A stretch of DNA of 64,000 nt from Bdellovibrio sp. BCCA (GCF_037996825.1 NZ_JBBNAC010000001.1:3286001-3350000), one strand, 5' to 3'. Positions 24,668 to 33,309 are shown, counted from the stretch's first letter. Notes: a model not told the origin generated them from the letters alone. Numbers and translations are program-made.

Positions 24668-25458
24668 TAACCAGCAATCCTGTTTTTTACTTTGGGCATG
24701 TTTTCAGCAAGAGTGGTCCAAAGCTGTTCGATACGTTGTTCAATGCGCGCATCGACTTCACCGTAATTCGTTTCAACGATACAACCGCCGTCTGAAATTT
24801 CCTGATTCGGTTCAAAGCGGATGCGTTTTGCGAATTCAAATTCACGACCAGTTTCTTTTTTAAGCTCTTCAAGGAACTCAAACTGGGATTGAGAAACATG
24901 AACCGTGATATTCTCTTCATCTTGTGAAAGGCTCACGGCATCGCGAAGGATTTGCACCATCGCTTCGTTATTACCTTTCAATTCCGCTTTCGCCAAACGA
25001 GCAGCCATACGGAAAGCCAACTGAACCAAATGCGCTTCATTAAAAGAAGCCATTTCAGTTTTCATGTCTTTGATTGTATTTAAAAGCGTATCCAAAGTTT
25101 GCATACGCTCGGCGATTTCTGCTGAAACCGCTTCAAAAGCTTCCCTGCGGCCTTCTTCCAAACCCAAATTATAAGCTTCTTTGTAAGCGCCTTCTTGGAT
25201 CTCTTTAAGTTTCTCAAGGGCAGCGGCTTCGACTTTTTCTTCTTCGCTGACTTTTTCGACTTCATCGATTCCCGTTTGCACGCGAACCGCGTCGTTCATG
25301 CGGAAGTCAGAGCCTTTGCTTTTTTCAGCAAGATAATTCAAAGCCTGCTCGGGTGTGCCCAGGTCAAAACGAACGGGCACGAAATCCAAGACTGTCTTTT
25401 CTGCCACTTCCTTAGGAAGGACAGACTTAGCTGCTCTGCTAGAATTAGACCATTGCAT
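24667..25458 (-). CDS. fliH: Flagellar assembly protein FliH
   Basis: FliH binds FliI and the C-ring. The 263 residues have an N-terminal region with little similarity, a long central coiled coil with Gly-rich spacing (EGAYKEAYNLGLEEGRREAF), and the FliH/YscL C-terminal domain (MAARLAKAELKGNNEAMVQIL, then FEPNQEISDGGCIVETNYGEVDARIEQRIEQL in two halves). ATG 25458 is chosen: GAGG lies upstream and it overlaps the fliG end by 14 bases; the frame is open to 25479. Confidence 0.9.
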   Translation of the reverse strand: MQWSNSSRAAKSVLPKEVAEKTVLDFVPVRFDLGTPEQALNYLAEKSKGSDFRMNDAVRVQTGIDEVEKVSEEEKVEAAALEKLKEIQEGAYKEAYNLGLEEGRREAFEAVSAEIAERMQTLDTLLNTIKDMKTEMASFNEAHLVQLAFRMAARLAKAELKGNNEAMVQILRDAVSLSQDEENITVHVSQSQFEFLEELKKETGREFEFAKRIRFEPNQEISDGGCIVETNYGEVDARIEQRIEQLWTTLAENMPKVKNRIAG

Positions 25459-26479
25459 CTTCCGAACCACCTCTTGCAATCAAGATCTTTCCTTCGGCTT
25501 CCAAACGTCTTGCAACGTTGACGATCTCTTGTTGCGCCGATTCTACGTCTGACAAACGAGAAGGTCCCATGTTCGACAAGTCTTCGCGTAACATCTCGGC
25601 CGCACGAGCTGAGATATTTTTGAGAATCTTGTTGCGAATGTCTTCGCTGGCTGTTTTGAGAGCCAAAAGAAGTTTGTCGTTTGGAACTTCCTTGAGAAGC
25701 GCCTGGATACCACGGTCGTCGATTTTGACGATATCGTCGAAAACGAACATAAGCTTGCGGATCTCTTCCGCCAAGAGAGGATCTTTCTCTTCCAGGCGCG
25801 ACATGATCGCTGTTTCCGTGTTCTTGTCCATAACGTTGAGCATTTCGGCAACCGGTTGAACTCCACCCAAGGCAGCTTGTTCAACAGTGGCAGTATTTGA
25901 TAATTGATTTTTCAAGACGCGGTCGATTTCAGCGATCAACTCTGGATCGACATGTTCCAAGTTCGCCATACGCAGAACCACTTCGGCTTGAAGCGCTTCT
26001 GGAAGACGTTTTAGAACCTCGCCTTTTTTCTCTGGTTCCAAGTGCGCTAAAATCACCGCGACTGTTTGCGGATGTTCATTCACTAAGAATGTCGCCAAAG
26101 ATTTCGCATCGACCATCTCTAAAGATTCCAACGAGCGCGAGCCACCCGAAGTGATATTCAAACCCCCGAGGATACCGCGGGCTCTTTCTTCACCCAGAGC
26201 ATCGACGATCGTGTCTTTGGCGGAGATATTTTCAGAGAAGATGTAATCTTCCGTTTCAGAAACCATTTCATAGAATTCTTCAAGCACACGTTTTGTCACG
26301 TGCACAGGAACGACGCGCAGTTTGCTCATTTGATTGATGAGCTTACGGATGTCAGCGTCATCCATACGGCGAAGAAGGACTTTCACCGCGTCACGGCCCA
26401 AGTAGTTGATAAGGATTGCGGCCTTATCAAAACCTTTTAGATTTTCATACTCGATATTATCGGCCTTATGTAGTTTCAT
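25445..26479 (-). CDS. fliG: Flagellar motor switch protein FliG
   Basis: FliG links the MS ring (FliF) to the C-ring and carries torque from the stator. The 344 residues have all three domains: N-terminal LKGFDKAAILINYLGRD, middle domain with the EHPQ motif (LVNEHPQTVAVILAHL), and C-terminal torque helix region (VFDDIVKIDDRGIQALL, DKLLLALKTASEDIRNKIL). The last 15 residues (GKILIARGGSEDAMV) are typical. It overlaps the fliF stop by one base. Confidence 0.95.
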   Translation of the reverse strand: MKLHKADNIEYENLKGFDKAAILINYLGRDAVKVLLRRMDDADIRKLINQMSKLRVVPVHVTKRVLEEFYEMVSETEDYIFSENISAKDTIVDALGEERARGILGGLNITSGGSRSLESLEMVDAKSLATFLVNEHPQTVAVILAHLEPEKKGEVLKRLPEALQAEVVLRMANLEHVDPELIAEIDRVLKNQLSNTATVEQAALGGVQPVAEMLNVMDKNTETAIMSRLEEKDPLLAEEIRKLMFVFDDIVKIDDRGIQALLKEVPNDKLLLALKTASEDIRNKILKNISARAAEMLREDLSNMGPSRLSDVESAQQEIVNVARRLEAEGKILIARGGSEDAMV

Positions 26480-28128
26480 TAGCTATCCTTCCTAACAAGC
26501 CACATACCAAAAGCATTGGCTGCTTTCTCTTCGTCGCGAGACATGGCCGCCATAATGCGGTCCTTAAGAAGTTCGCTCTCTGCCTTTTCCGGATCGATAG
26601 ATTCCTGCAACACAGGAAGAGCCGTCGACATACCAGGAAGAGTGTTATCCACAGATTGAAGTTCTTCGAGTTCCTCAATAGTACGAGGAAGCATTTCTTC
26701 CACGGAATCCTGGAAGCTGTCGGTAATCCATTGCATGAATGGACGAACCACGATGAAGAAGAACAACGCCAAGCTGAAACCAAGCAATGCCCATTTGAAC
26801 AATGCATGGATCAACTTCTTGCGCTCAAGAGTCGTAAGAATCTTGTCAGCTTCAGAGAAGTCTTCAGGTTGAAATTGCATGTTTTCAATTCGGACACTGT
26901 CACCGCGAGCGGAATTAAAGCCAATCGCATTTTTAACCAGATCTTCGTACTTTTTAAGTTCTTCCGCTGTACGAGGTTGGTATTTTGTTTCTGTTGTGCC
27001 GTCTGGTTTTGTCGTTGTGACCGCCATACCGTCAACCACGACAGCGACACTCACGCGCTCCAAGTTTCCCGCTGCTTCACGGATGTTGCGCACAGTTTTT
27101 GGAACTTCATAGTTTGTTGTTTTGATTTCTTTTTTAACGTCTTGCTTGAAACCCACAGTTCCTTGATCTTCAGCACCAGGAAGATTTGACCGGGAACCTG
27201 GAACACCGGAAGGATTTGTACGGGCGCCATCCAAAGATTCTTCTTCAGATTGTTGCGAGCGAATCGCTGTCTTATCTGGATCTACGGATTCTTCCACCGA
27301 AGAAATAATACGGTGATTAAGAGTTGCATCGACTTTCGCCACGACTTTTGCGTGACCTACAACTTTAGAAAGAATGTCTTCGATACGATTTTCAAGATCG
27401 CCTTCGATTTTTGCTTTCAGATCCAACAATTCGTTCGATCCACCCGTCGCTCCGTTTTCCTGACGAGTCAGAACTTTACCGCGCTCATCAAGAACCGTGA
27501 CTTTATCCGCATCCATGCCTTCAACAGCATTGGCAACCAGGTAACGGATACCACGAACTTGATCTGGAGTGAGTTCTTTGCCTTGATGAAGTTCAACAAC
27601 AACAGATGCTGTGGCGGAACCGCTTTCTTCAAGGAAAGTTTTTTTGTTTGGCAATGCCAAGATCACTTTGGATTGCTTCACCGCTGTCAAAGTATTGATG
27701 GCTCTCATCAACTCACCTTGAAGGGCTCTTTGATAATTGATTTTTTGGGCGTAAGAGTTCATCCCGAAATCTTGCTTATCGAAGATCTCAAGACCAATTG
27801 ATCCCATTTTTGGAGAACCGATTTCAGACATCAACGTCATTTGCGTTGAGTGCAAAAGTTCCTTAGGAATTGCCACTGTTTTACCTTCGTCGCGCAACTG
27901 GAACGGAATATTTTTTTCGTTCAACTTCGCAACGATGGTAGAAACTTGTTCAGTAGGAATGTTTGTGAAAAGAGGAACGTAGTCTTTTCCAGAAGCCATG
28001 AAAACCATCGTAAGCAAAGCCACGATAGCAATGACTGTAACCGCAACGACCGAAAGTCTTTTGGTTGGTCCCAAATTTTTAAAGAACTCGCGAAATTGGA
28101 CAACCAATCCACCAAAAATTTTATTCAA
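26479..28128 (-). CDS. fliF: Flagellar MS-ring protein FliF
   Basis: FliF is the inner-membrane ring on which the motor is built. The 549 residues have membrane helices at about 24-46 (LSVVAVTVIAIVALLTMVF) and about 440-470. The first ring-building domain includes YVPLFTNIPTEQVSTIVAKL and the second includes YQRALQGELMRAINTL, VVVELHQGKELTPDQVRGIRYLV in two halves, and a C-terminal FliG-binding tail. The start is TTG at 28128, after GGAGGGG. Preceded by fliE. Confidence 0.95.
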   Translation of the reverse strand: MNKIFGGLVVQFREFFKNLGPTKRLSVVAVTVIAIVALLTMVFMASGKDYVPLFTNIPTEQVSTIVAKLNEKNIPFQLRDEGKTVAIPKELLHSTQMTLMSEIGSPKMGSIGLEIFDKQDFGMNSYAQKINYQRALQGELMRAINTLTAVKQSKVILALPNKKTFLEESGSATASVVVELHQGKELTPDQVRGIRYLVANAVEGMDADKVTVLDERGKVLTRQENGATGGSNELLDLKAKIEGDLENRIEDILSKVVGHAKVVAKVDATLNHRIISSVEESVDPDKTAIRSQQSEEESLDGARTNPSGVPGSRSNLPGAEDQGTVGFKQDVKKEIKTTNYEVPKTVRNIREAAGNLERVSVAVVVDGMAVTTTKPDGTTETKYQPRTAEELKKYEDLVKNAIGFNSARGDSVRIENMQFQPEDFSEADKILTTLERKKLIHALFKWALLGFSLALFFFIVVRPFMQWITDSFQDSVEEMLPRTIEELEELQSVDNTLPGMSTALPVLQESIDPEKAESELLKDRIMAAMSRDEEKAANAFGMWLVRKDS

Positions 28129-28184
28129 GACAACCCCTCCGCCAAACTAACCTAAACTTCCAAACTCAAATAAAAACTAAAGAA

Positions 28185-28520
28185 TCAGACCTGCATCTTC
28201 ATGACTTCTTGGTACGCATCAATGATCTTGTTGCGTACTTGCACCATCACTTTGAGAGCGATGTCTGCTTTTTCCGCTGCAATCATGACGTCGGCCACAT
28301 TGTCTGTTTTGCCTGTCGCGAGATTTTGCATGGCTTTATCTGAAGCCTTCTGCATTTCATTCACGCTACCAACGGCGTCTTTTAGGGTGTCGGCGAAGCT
28401 CTTGCCAGTATCGGATGTCGAACCAACTGATGAAGGGCTCTCGATGCTTAACGACTTGGAATCACGAATGCTTCCTGTGTCGAGAAACCTGTTTGCATTT
28501 GATACAGTAAAACCCTCCAT
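28185..28520 (-). CDS. fliE: Flagellar hook-basal body protein FliE
   Basis: FliE joins the MS ring to the proximal rod. The 111 residues have the conserved SFADTLKDAVGSVNEMQK and C-terminal DVMIAAEKADIALKVMVQVRNKIIDAYQEVMKMQV (quoted over 20 only as two parts: through VRNK, then IIDAYQEVMKMQV). AGGAGAAGG lies before the ATG. A 109-nt gap with a strong hairpin separates it from flgC. Confidence 0.92.
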   Translation of the reverse strand: MEGFTVSNANRFLDTGSIRDSKSLSIESPSSVGSTSDTGKSFADTLKDAVGSVNEMQKASDKAMQNLATGKTDNVADVMIAAEKADIALKVMVQVRNKIIDAYQEVMKMQV

Positions 28521-28601
28521 GGCTTCACCTTCTCCTATATAAAAATTGTAATATAAATAAACTCAAAAAAACCTAAAATTTTGCCGCGGTCTAGGAAAAT
28601 T

Positions 28602-28620
28602 ACTCCGGCAACGCCGGAGT
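28602..28620 (-). other. Intercistronic hairpin between flgC and fliE
   Basis: ACTCCGGC and GCCGGAGT are perfect 8-bp arms around a 3-nt loop, 9 nt after the flgC stop. Minus-strand AATTTT follows, so it could be a weak terminator/attenuator or an mRNA-stability element between flgC and fliE. No further T-rich run lies within 10 nt. Confidence 0.6.
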
Positions 28621-28629
28621 GCTAATCAG

Positions 28630-29073
28630 CTACCTGCCGATCTCCAGCGCACTGAGTGCCATATCCTTTGACGCCTGCAAAGCCGTCACGTTCGCCTCAT
28701 AGGAACGCGATGCCTGTATCATATTGGTCATCTCTTCCATAAGGTTGATATTAGGATATGCGACGTATCCGTCAGCATTTGCATCGGGATGGTCGGGTTC
28801 GTATTTCAACAGCGGCGCTTTACGATCCGAAATAACATCCGTCACCTGGACCCGCTGAAAGTTTCCTTTCGGGTCTGTTGACGTGATGATCTCACCAAAG
28901 TTTTTTGCATCCGGCATTGCTTCAAAGACCACGTCTTTTCTGCGATACGGTCCGCCTTCAGGAGTCTGGGTCGTATTGATGTTGGCGATGTTGCTGGCAA
29001 TGGTATTCATGCGCATTCTTTGCGCTGCCATACCACTACTGCTTACTCTCATCCCTGTTAAGAAATCAGCCAC
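28630..29073 (-). CDS. flgC: Flagellar proximal rod protein FlgC
   Basis: The 147-residue rod protein has the N-terminal rod motif (MRMNTIASNIANINTTQTPEGGPYRRK in two halves) and the C-terminal EMTNMIQASRSYEANVTALQ. The start is GTG at 29073, with the GGAG of the conserved hairpin element six bases upstream. It follows flgB and works with FlgB and FlgF/G in the rod. Confidence 0.93.
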   Translation of the reverse strand: MADFLTGMRVSSSGMAAQRMRMNTIASNIANINTTQTPEGGPYRRKDVVFEAMPDAKNFGEIITSTDPKGNFQRVQVTDVISDRKAPLLKYEPDHPDANADGYVAYPNINLMEEMTNMIQASRSYEANVTALQASKDMALSALEIGR

Positions 29074-29077
29074 TAGC

Positions 29078-29113
29078 TACTCCAGTTCCGGGGCTCCGCC
29101 CCTCCACACTGTG
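29078..29113 (-). repeat. Intercistronic hairpin-RBS element, copy 2 (before flgC)
   Basis: A 36-nt element matching copy 1 (before fliJ) at 32 positions. On the minus strand: CACAGTGTG, hairpin GGGGC-GGA-GCCCC, then GGAACTGGAGTA. The GGAG is the Shine-Dalgarno of flgC. Compared with copy 1, one stem pair changes from C-G to G-C and another from T-G to C-G, preserving pairing. Confidence 0.75.
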
Positions 29114-29114
29114 C

Positions 29115-29528
29115 CTATCGGCCCTCAGTCGCAGCGTATTTGAGTGCCGCCATTTTTTTATTAATCAATTGAAGTGCTGCTTTGTACATGATCGCGTTTT
29201 CTGACAAAGCGGACATTTCTTTTTCCACGTCAACGGTGTTGCCGTCGTTGTTCACAGCACCTTCTGGATCGTCATAGATATCGGGGCGAGTTTTACTAAC
29301 GGAAACTCCTCCGACACCGAAGTGTTGTGAATCGCTTGTGCTTAGGGCATTACCGCCATCCAAATCCAGAGCTCTTTGCAAAGCTCCTTCAAAATCCATC
29401 TTCTTCGCGTGATAACCCGGAGTCTCTGCATTCGCGATATTCGACGACGTAACATTGTGACGAAGCTGTCTCATCGACAATGACGTGGCGAGAGCGTTGG
29501 TTGTTTTATCGAAGAGTCCACTACTCAT
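29115..29528 (-). CDS. flgB: Flagellar proximal rod protein FlgB
   Basis: The 137-residue rod protein has the typical N-terminal SMRQLRHNVTSSNIANAETPGY and the following KKMDFEGALQRAL. The C-terminus is VDVEKEMSALSENAIMYKAALQLINKKMAALK (in two halves: through NAIMYK and the rest). It overlaps the end of the upstream regulator gene by four bases (ATGA), consistent with translational coupling. Confidence 0.93.
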   Translation of the reverse strand: MSSGLFDKTTNALATSLSMRQLRHNVTSSNIANAETPGYHAKKMDFEGALQRALDLDGGNALSTSDSQHFGVGGVSVSKTRPDIYDDPEGAVNNDGNTVDVEKEMSALSENAIMYKAALQLINKKMAALKYAATEGR

Positions 29529-30367
29529 AAAACACCTTCCTCCTTGTATTCGTTGAGTTTATTTCTCAATGTTCTAATACTAATGCCTAACATCTGTGCT
29601 GCGCGCGTCCGGTTCTGTGCCGTCAGCTCCAAGGTCTGTATAATAAGACGCTTCTCGACCTCAGAAAGGGACATTCCAGGAGCAAAATCCAAAGCCATAT
29701 CTTCAACGACAGCCTCAAATTGAATGGATTCGGGCCCAATGAGTGAAGATTTTGCAAGAACCACGGCTCTTTCCAGCACGTTTTCAAGCTCGCGGATGTT
29801 GCCAGGCCAGTTCCAAGAGTTCAAACGGTCAAAAGCTTCCGCCGTCAAACGAAGGCCGCTTTTTCCGTGCATGATCTGCGCAACTTCCAGAATAAAATTC
29901 ACGATATTTTGAAAATCCGTCGTGCGATCTTCCAGGCGCGGAATTTCAAGGTGAACCACCGCCAATTTATAAAATAAATCCTGACGGAATTGTTCTTGTT
30001 TCACCAACGCACGTAAATCGCGGCGAGATGTTGAAATAAATCTGGGACGGGAACCATCGGTTCTTTCCACAAGTTTCATCAAATCGTTTTGCAAAGCAGG
30101 ACTCGCGCAATCTAAATCTTCAATCAACAAAGTACCGCCGTCGACTTTGGAAAAATCAAAACCACCGGCATTTTTGCAATCAAGACAATAAAGACGCGGT
30201 GAACGGCTTTTCGTGTATGTGTAACGGGCCAAACTCGTTTTACCCACACCCGCTTCACCCACAATCAATAAACTTGCTTGGGTCGCGGCCAACTGCAAAC
30301 TGAGCTGCTTTACTTCATGCATTCTTCTGTCTTCAATGTGTAAAGCATCAAAATCAAAGTACGACAT
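29525..30367 (-). CDS. AAA+/Fis regulator related to sigma-54 activators but lacking GAFTGA
   Basis: A 280-residue protein with no receiver domain. It has Walker A GEAGVGKT (residues 37-44), a Walker B-like GGTLLIEDLD (about 77-86), the activator-typical NWPGNIRELENVLERAVVL and a C-terminal Fis-type helix-turn-helix (NRTRAAQMLGISIRTLRNKL). Between Walker A and B it is 25 residues shorter than the full activator encoded at 59725, and the deleted part contains the GAFTGA loop that contacts sigma-54. It may therefore be a co-regulator or antagonist rather than a conventional activator. ATG 30367 has GGAG upstream; the frame opens three bases earlier at a TTG. Confidence 0.85.
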   Translation of the reverse strand: MSYFDFDALHIEDRRMHEVKQLSLQLAATQASLLIVGEAGVGKTSLARYTYTKSRSPRLYCLDCKNAGGFDFSKVDGGTLLIEDLDCASPALQNDLMKLVERTDGSRPRFISTSRRDLRALVKQEQFRQDLFYKLAVVHLEIPRLEDRTTDFQNIVNFILEVAQIMHGKSGLRLTAEAFDRLNSWNWPGNIRELENVLERAVVLAKSSLIGPESIQFEAVVEDMALDFAPGMSLSEVEKRLIIQTLELTAQNRTRAAQMLGISIRTLRNKLNEYKEEGVL

Positions 30368-30375
30368 CAAAACTC

Positions 30376-33162
30376 CTATTTGCCTTGCTCGTTCTCAGAC
30401 ATCGCTGGAATTCTTTTGATATATTTCTTATAACCATCGCGCCATTCGGAATTCTTAAGCTGCTCTTGCGCTAAGTTTTTCCAGAACGCACTTTTTTCAC
30501 CTTTAAATTCATTCCAAACTTCTGCGGCCTTTTGAATTTCGCCCCGCTTGAAATAAATCTGTCCTAACTTATAACGAATGGAAGAAAGAGGACGGCTTTC
30601 TTCATACTGTTCAAGAAGCTTGTCGTAAGAAGCAATTGCTTGTTCTTGCTGGCTCTTTTCCAAATGAATATCGCCCATCATTTCCAATGCTTTGGCATGA
30701 ACTGAAGGAGCGACTTTGTCAGAGTCTTTTTCAAGCTTATCCACCATTTCCAGGGCTTGAAGAGCTTCCGGAGAACGACCTTGTTTCAATTGCAGTTCAG
30801 CGAGTTTCAAATAAGGTTCGGCAACCAATTCAGGTTGACCTTTCCAGGTGCGAAGAAGCTCGCCCAAATACCGAATCGCCGACTCGTTATCTCCGCGCTT
30901 TTCAAGCAAGCGAACGGCGATGTTAACGCGTTCAATTTGTGCGTCTTCTTTGAGTTTTTCTGGCGTTTTGATATTTTTCAAAAACTCATAAGCTTGATTG
31001 TATTTGTGCTCTTGTGCGAACACGGCCGCCAAACGAAGATTCAGTTCGTCTTCAGACGGAATTTCTTCCTTTACTTGAATCTCTTTGGCTTCGGGAGTTC
31101 CGCGAATGGCGTAAACGCGATTCAAAACATCTTTATAATATTTCTCGGCCTCAACAGGCACGCCACCCATTTCAAAAGCGCGACCGACATTGTACTTCGT
31201 ATCCAAACGCTTTGAATTTTTAAGCCAGCTATCCGCATACTGAATATGAGTTTTCAGAGCCGTGATAAAATCGCCGTGATCAATTTCCGACTGAAGTTTG
31301 TCGTTGATGTTCGCAACGATACGGTTCGTGATCAAAGGCACGTCCACAGATGTCGGATGTTCTTTGTAGTACTTCGACAAAAGATCAATCGCCTTTTGGT
31401 TTTCTTCTCGACGAGTGTAACCATCGGCCACCATCACCGTTGAGAACTGCTCGATATTAGGAAGATCAATTTTTTTAGCCAAAGACATGATTTCTTCCAC
31501 GGCATTGTTCACTTCTTTTTGTTTCATGCCCTTCATGCGGGCACTGAGCAAACGCAAGCGGGCAATGACGGCACTTGGGCTTTCTCCGTAACGGAAATAA
31601 GTTTCCAAGTACGCACCCATCACGCGGGACTTATCCACGCCGAAGATTTCTAAAAGTTCACCCATGCGAGTCATCGCAAAAGCGGCGTGATCACTGCTTG
31701 GGAATTTTTTTACGAATTCACGATAAGCATCCAAGCTTTGGTTGTAGTTCTTCATCCAGAACAAAGACTCTGCTTGGTTGTAGTAAGCATTTGGATAGTA
31801 GTTCTGACCTTCTGGATATTTCTTTAGAGCGTTTTTATAATCTTCAACGGCTTTTGTGTAATCTTTTGCACGCACCCACACGTCACCACGGCGGAAAGCG
31901 GCTTCCACTTTCAAATCGCGATTGGAAGAATTTTTCTCGACATCATCAAACTGAGCAACGGCATCTTTCCACTTATTCAGTTTCATGAACGCAAGACCTG
32001 TGCCCAAGCGAGCTAGATCTTTTGAAAGAGAATTTTTATCCGTAAAGTTTTTGTTATCGATATGTTCTTTGAACAAGCGAAGCGCACTTAAATAATCACC
32101 TTTGTCCAAAGCAAGATAGCCGATTTTCAACGACGTTCTTTCCGCCAAAGGAGATTGCGGATATTTTGCGATGGCTTCTTTATATCTTTGAATCGCTTCG
32201 TCGTAATCTTTAGGACGGTTGCTTTCTTCCCACAAAGCCAAATGCACATCGGCCGTCATATAATCAATGACTTCGTTGTATTCTGATTGTGGATATTTGT
32301 CTTTAAACCACTCTTGGGTTTTCAAATAAACCGCATATCTTTTCTTTTCAAAAAGAGTCAAAAGAAGACGTGCTTGTTTGTTTTCTTCCGTGGATTTTGG
32401 CGACACTTGATAAAAAGTCGGAGTCACCTTCATTTTTTCCCAATAACCCACCGGAGTCTCAAGCATTGGAAACGGGATATAATAGTTATCCTTGGCACGA
32501 ATCATCGCCTCTTCTTTGATTTCGTAATCCTTCACAGAAAAACGACTGTAATCTGGATCGCCACCATCAAAGATACCGGACTTAACGGATTCATCATTTT
32601 GTGCAACCGCAACGCCTTGACCGGCAATGGCCAAGGTATCTGCTGTTGCAGGTTTTCTATTCTTAGCTGCTTTTTCAGTTTTAGCTTTTGCTACTGGTTT
32701 AGCGCCTTTAGCAGGAAGCTCTGTTGGCAGAGTTTCTTCTTTTTTCGCTACAGGCTTTGCTGCTTTTTTGACTTTAGCATTTGGATTTAAATAGAAATCC
32801 ATGATCAAACGTGACGGTTGATCTGTCAGATAATCAAACGTATCGATATCATCACCAGAAAGCGTGAATTGAATGACGTGCTTACCATCTGGACCTTTTT
32901 GATCGACAGTCACGCCTTTAACAAAGTCACTTTTAAATGTAGAAAGAGATTGAATCGTAGAGTCGTCCAAAGCAGGTACTGTCATTTGCACGACAGTTTG
33001 ACCTTTGTTTTCAAGGCGTTTGACGTCATAGTCCCAATTCTGCTGACCCATCAATTCCATGTGAACTGTATCACCTTGGAAATTGATCACGCCATTGACC
33101 TTGCCAGCTTGCGCTGAAGCTAGACCAAAGAATAGGCATCCTGCCACAACTAATAATCGCAA
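30376..33162 (-). CDS. Large periplasmic AMIN-like/TPR protein heading the flagellar operon
   Basis: A 928-residue protein. TTG 33162 is chosen because AAGGAG lies 8 bases upstream and the signal peptide then begins normally (MRLLVVAGCLFFGLASAQA); longer open frame exists to 33246. An N-terminal beta domain (about 20-110) ends with PSRLIMDFY, as in AMIN domains. A Lys/Ala linker follows, then many tetratricopeptide-type repeats from about residue 250 to the end (for example AYYNQAESLFWMKNYNQSLDAY). N-terminal beta sandwich plus TPR superhelix recalls Campylobacter PflA, a periplasmic motor scaffold, but identity is not shown. First gene of the operon; its promoter is the sigma-54 site at 33208-33222. 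Confidence 0.8.
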   Translation of the reverse strand: MRLLVVAGCLFFGLASAQAGKVNGVINFQGDTVHMELMGQQNWDYDVKRLENKGQTVVQMTVPALDDSTIQSLSTFKSDFVKGVTVDQKGPDGKHVIQFTLSGDDIDTFDYLTDQPSRLIMDFYLNPNAKVKKAAKPVAKKEETLPTELPAKGAKPVAKAKTEKAAKNRKPATADTLAIAGQGVAVAQNDESVKSGIFDGGDPDYSRFSVKDYEIKEEAMIRAKDNYYIPFPMLETPVGYWEKMKVTPTFYQVSPKSTEENKQARLLLTLFEKKRYAVYLKTQEWFKDKYPQSEYNEVIDYMTADVHLALWEESNRPKDYDEAIQRYKEAIAKYPQSPLAERTSLKIGYLALDKGDYLSALRLFKEHIDNKNFTDKNSLSKDLARLGTGLAFMKLNKWKDAVAQFDDVEKNSSNRDLKVEAAFRRGDVWVRAKDYTKAVEDYKNALKKYPEGQNYYPNAYYNQAESLFWMKNYNQSLDAYREFVKKFPSSDHAAFAMTRMGELLEIFGVDKSRVMGAYLETYFRYGESPSAVIARLRLLSARMKGMKQKEVNNAVEEIMSLAKKIDLPNIEQFSTVMVADGYTRREENQKAIDLLSKYYKEHPTSVDVPLITNRIVANINDKLQSEIDHGDFITALKTHIQYADSWLKNSKRLDTKYNVGRAFEMGGVPVEAEKYYKDVLNRVYAIRGTPEAKEIQVKEEIPSEDELNLRLAAVFAQEHKYNQAYEFLKNIKTPEKLKEDAQIERVNIAVRLLEKRGDNESAIRYLGELLRTWKGQPELVAEPYLKLAELQLKQGRSPEALQALEMVDKLEKDSDKVAPSVHAKALEMMGDIHLEKSQQEQAIASYDKLLEQYEESRPLSSIRYKLGQIYFKRGEIQKAAEVWNEFKGEKSAFWKNLAQEQLKNSEWRDGYKKYIKRIPAMSENEQGK

Positions 33163-33207
33163 AGTGTTCACTCCTTGAACCCCTTCTTTTCCCTTCTTTG
33201 TGCTGTT

Positions 33208-33222
33208 GCACATACGGTGCCA
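33208..33222 (-). promoter_or_regulatory. Candidate sigma-54 promoter of the flagellar operon
   Basis: On the minus strand TGGCAC (33222-33217), N5, GTGC (33211-33208) gives the obligatory GG-N10-GC spacing; the -12 box differs from TTGC by one base. Predicted transcription start is near 33197, giving a leader of about 35 nt with AAGGAG before TTG 33162. Confidence 0.75.
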
Positions 33223-33229
33223 GGTCTTT

Positions 33230-33238
33230 CCAAGGTCC
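33230..33238. promoter_or_regulatory. Half of an inverted pair near the sigma-54 promoter
   Basis: CCAAGGTCC at 33230-33238 is the reverse complement of GGACCTTGG at 33310-33318. It lies 7 bases upstream of the -24 box. Possible regulator site. Confidence 0.3.
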
Positions 33239-33309
33239 ATTGGCAAATAAGTTCAAGATGGGCAAAAAGTTTCATAGAATTTCTGGCGGGGCCGACAAAC
33301 TCATGACAG

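Noticed and set aside
26416-27189. 257-codon plus-strand frame opposite fliF and fliG
   Set aside because: It is a shadow of the fliF/fliG reading frames, with Phe/Arg/His-rich sequence and no domain.
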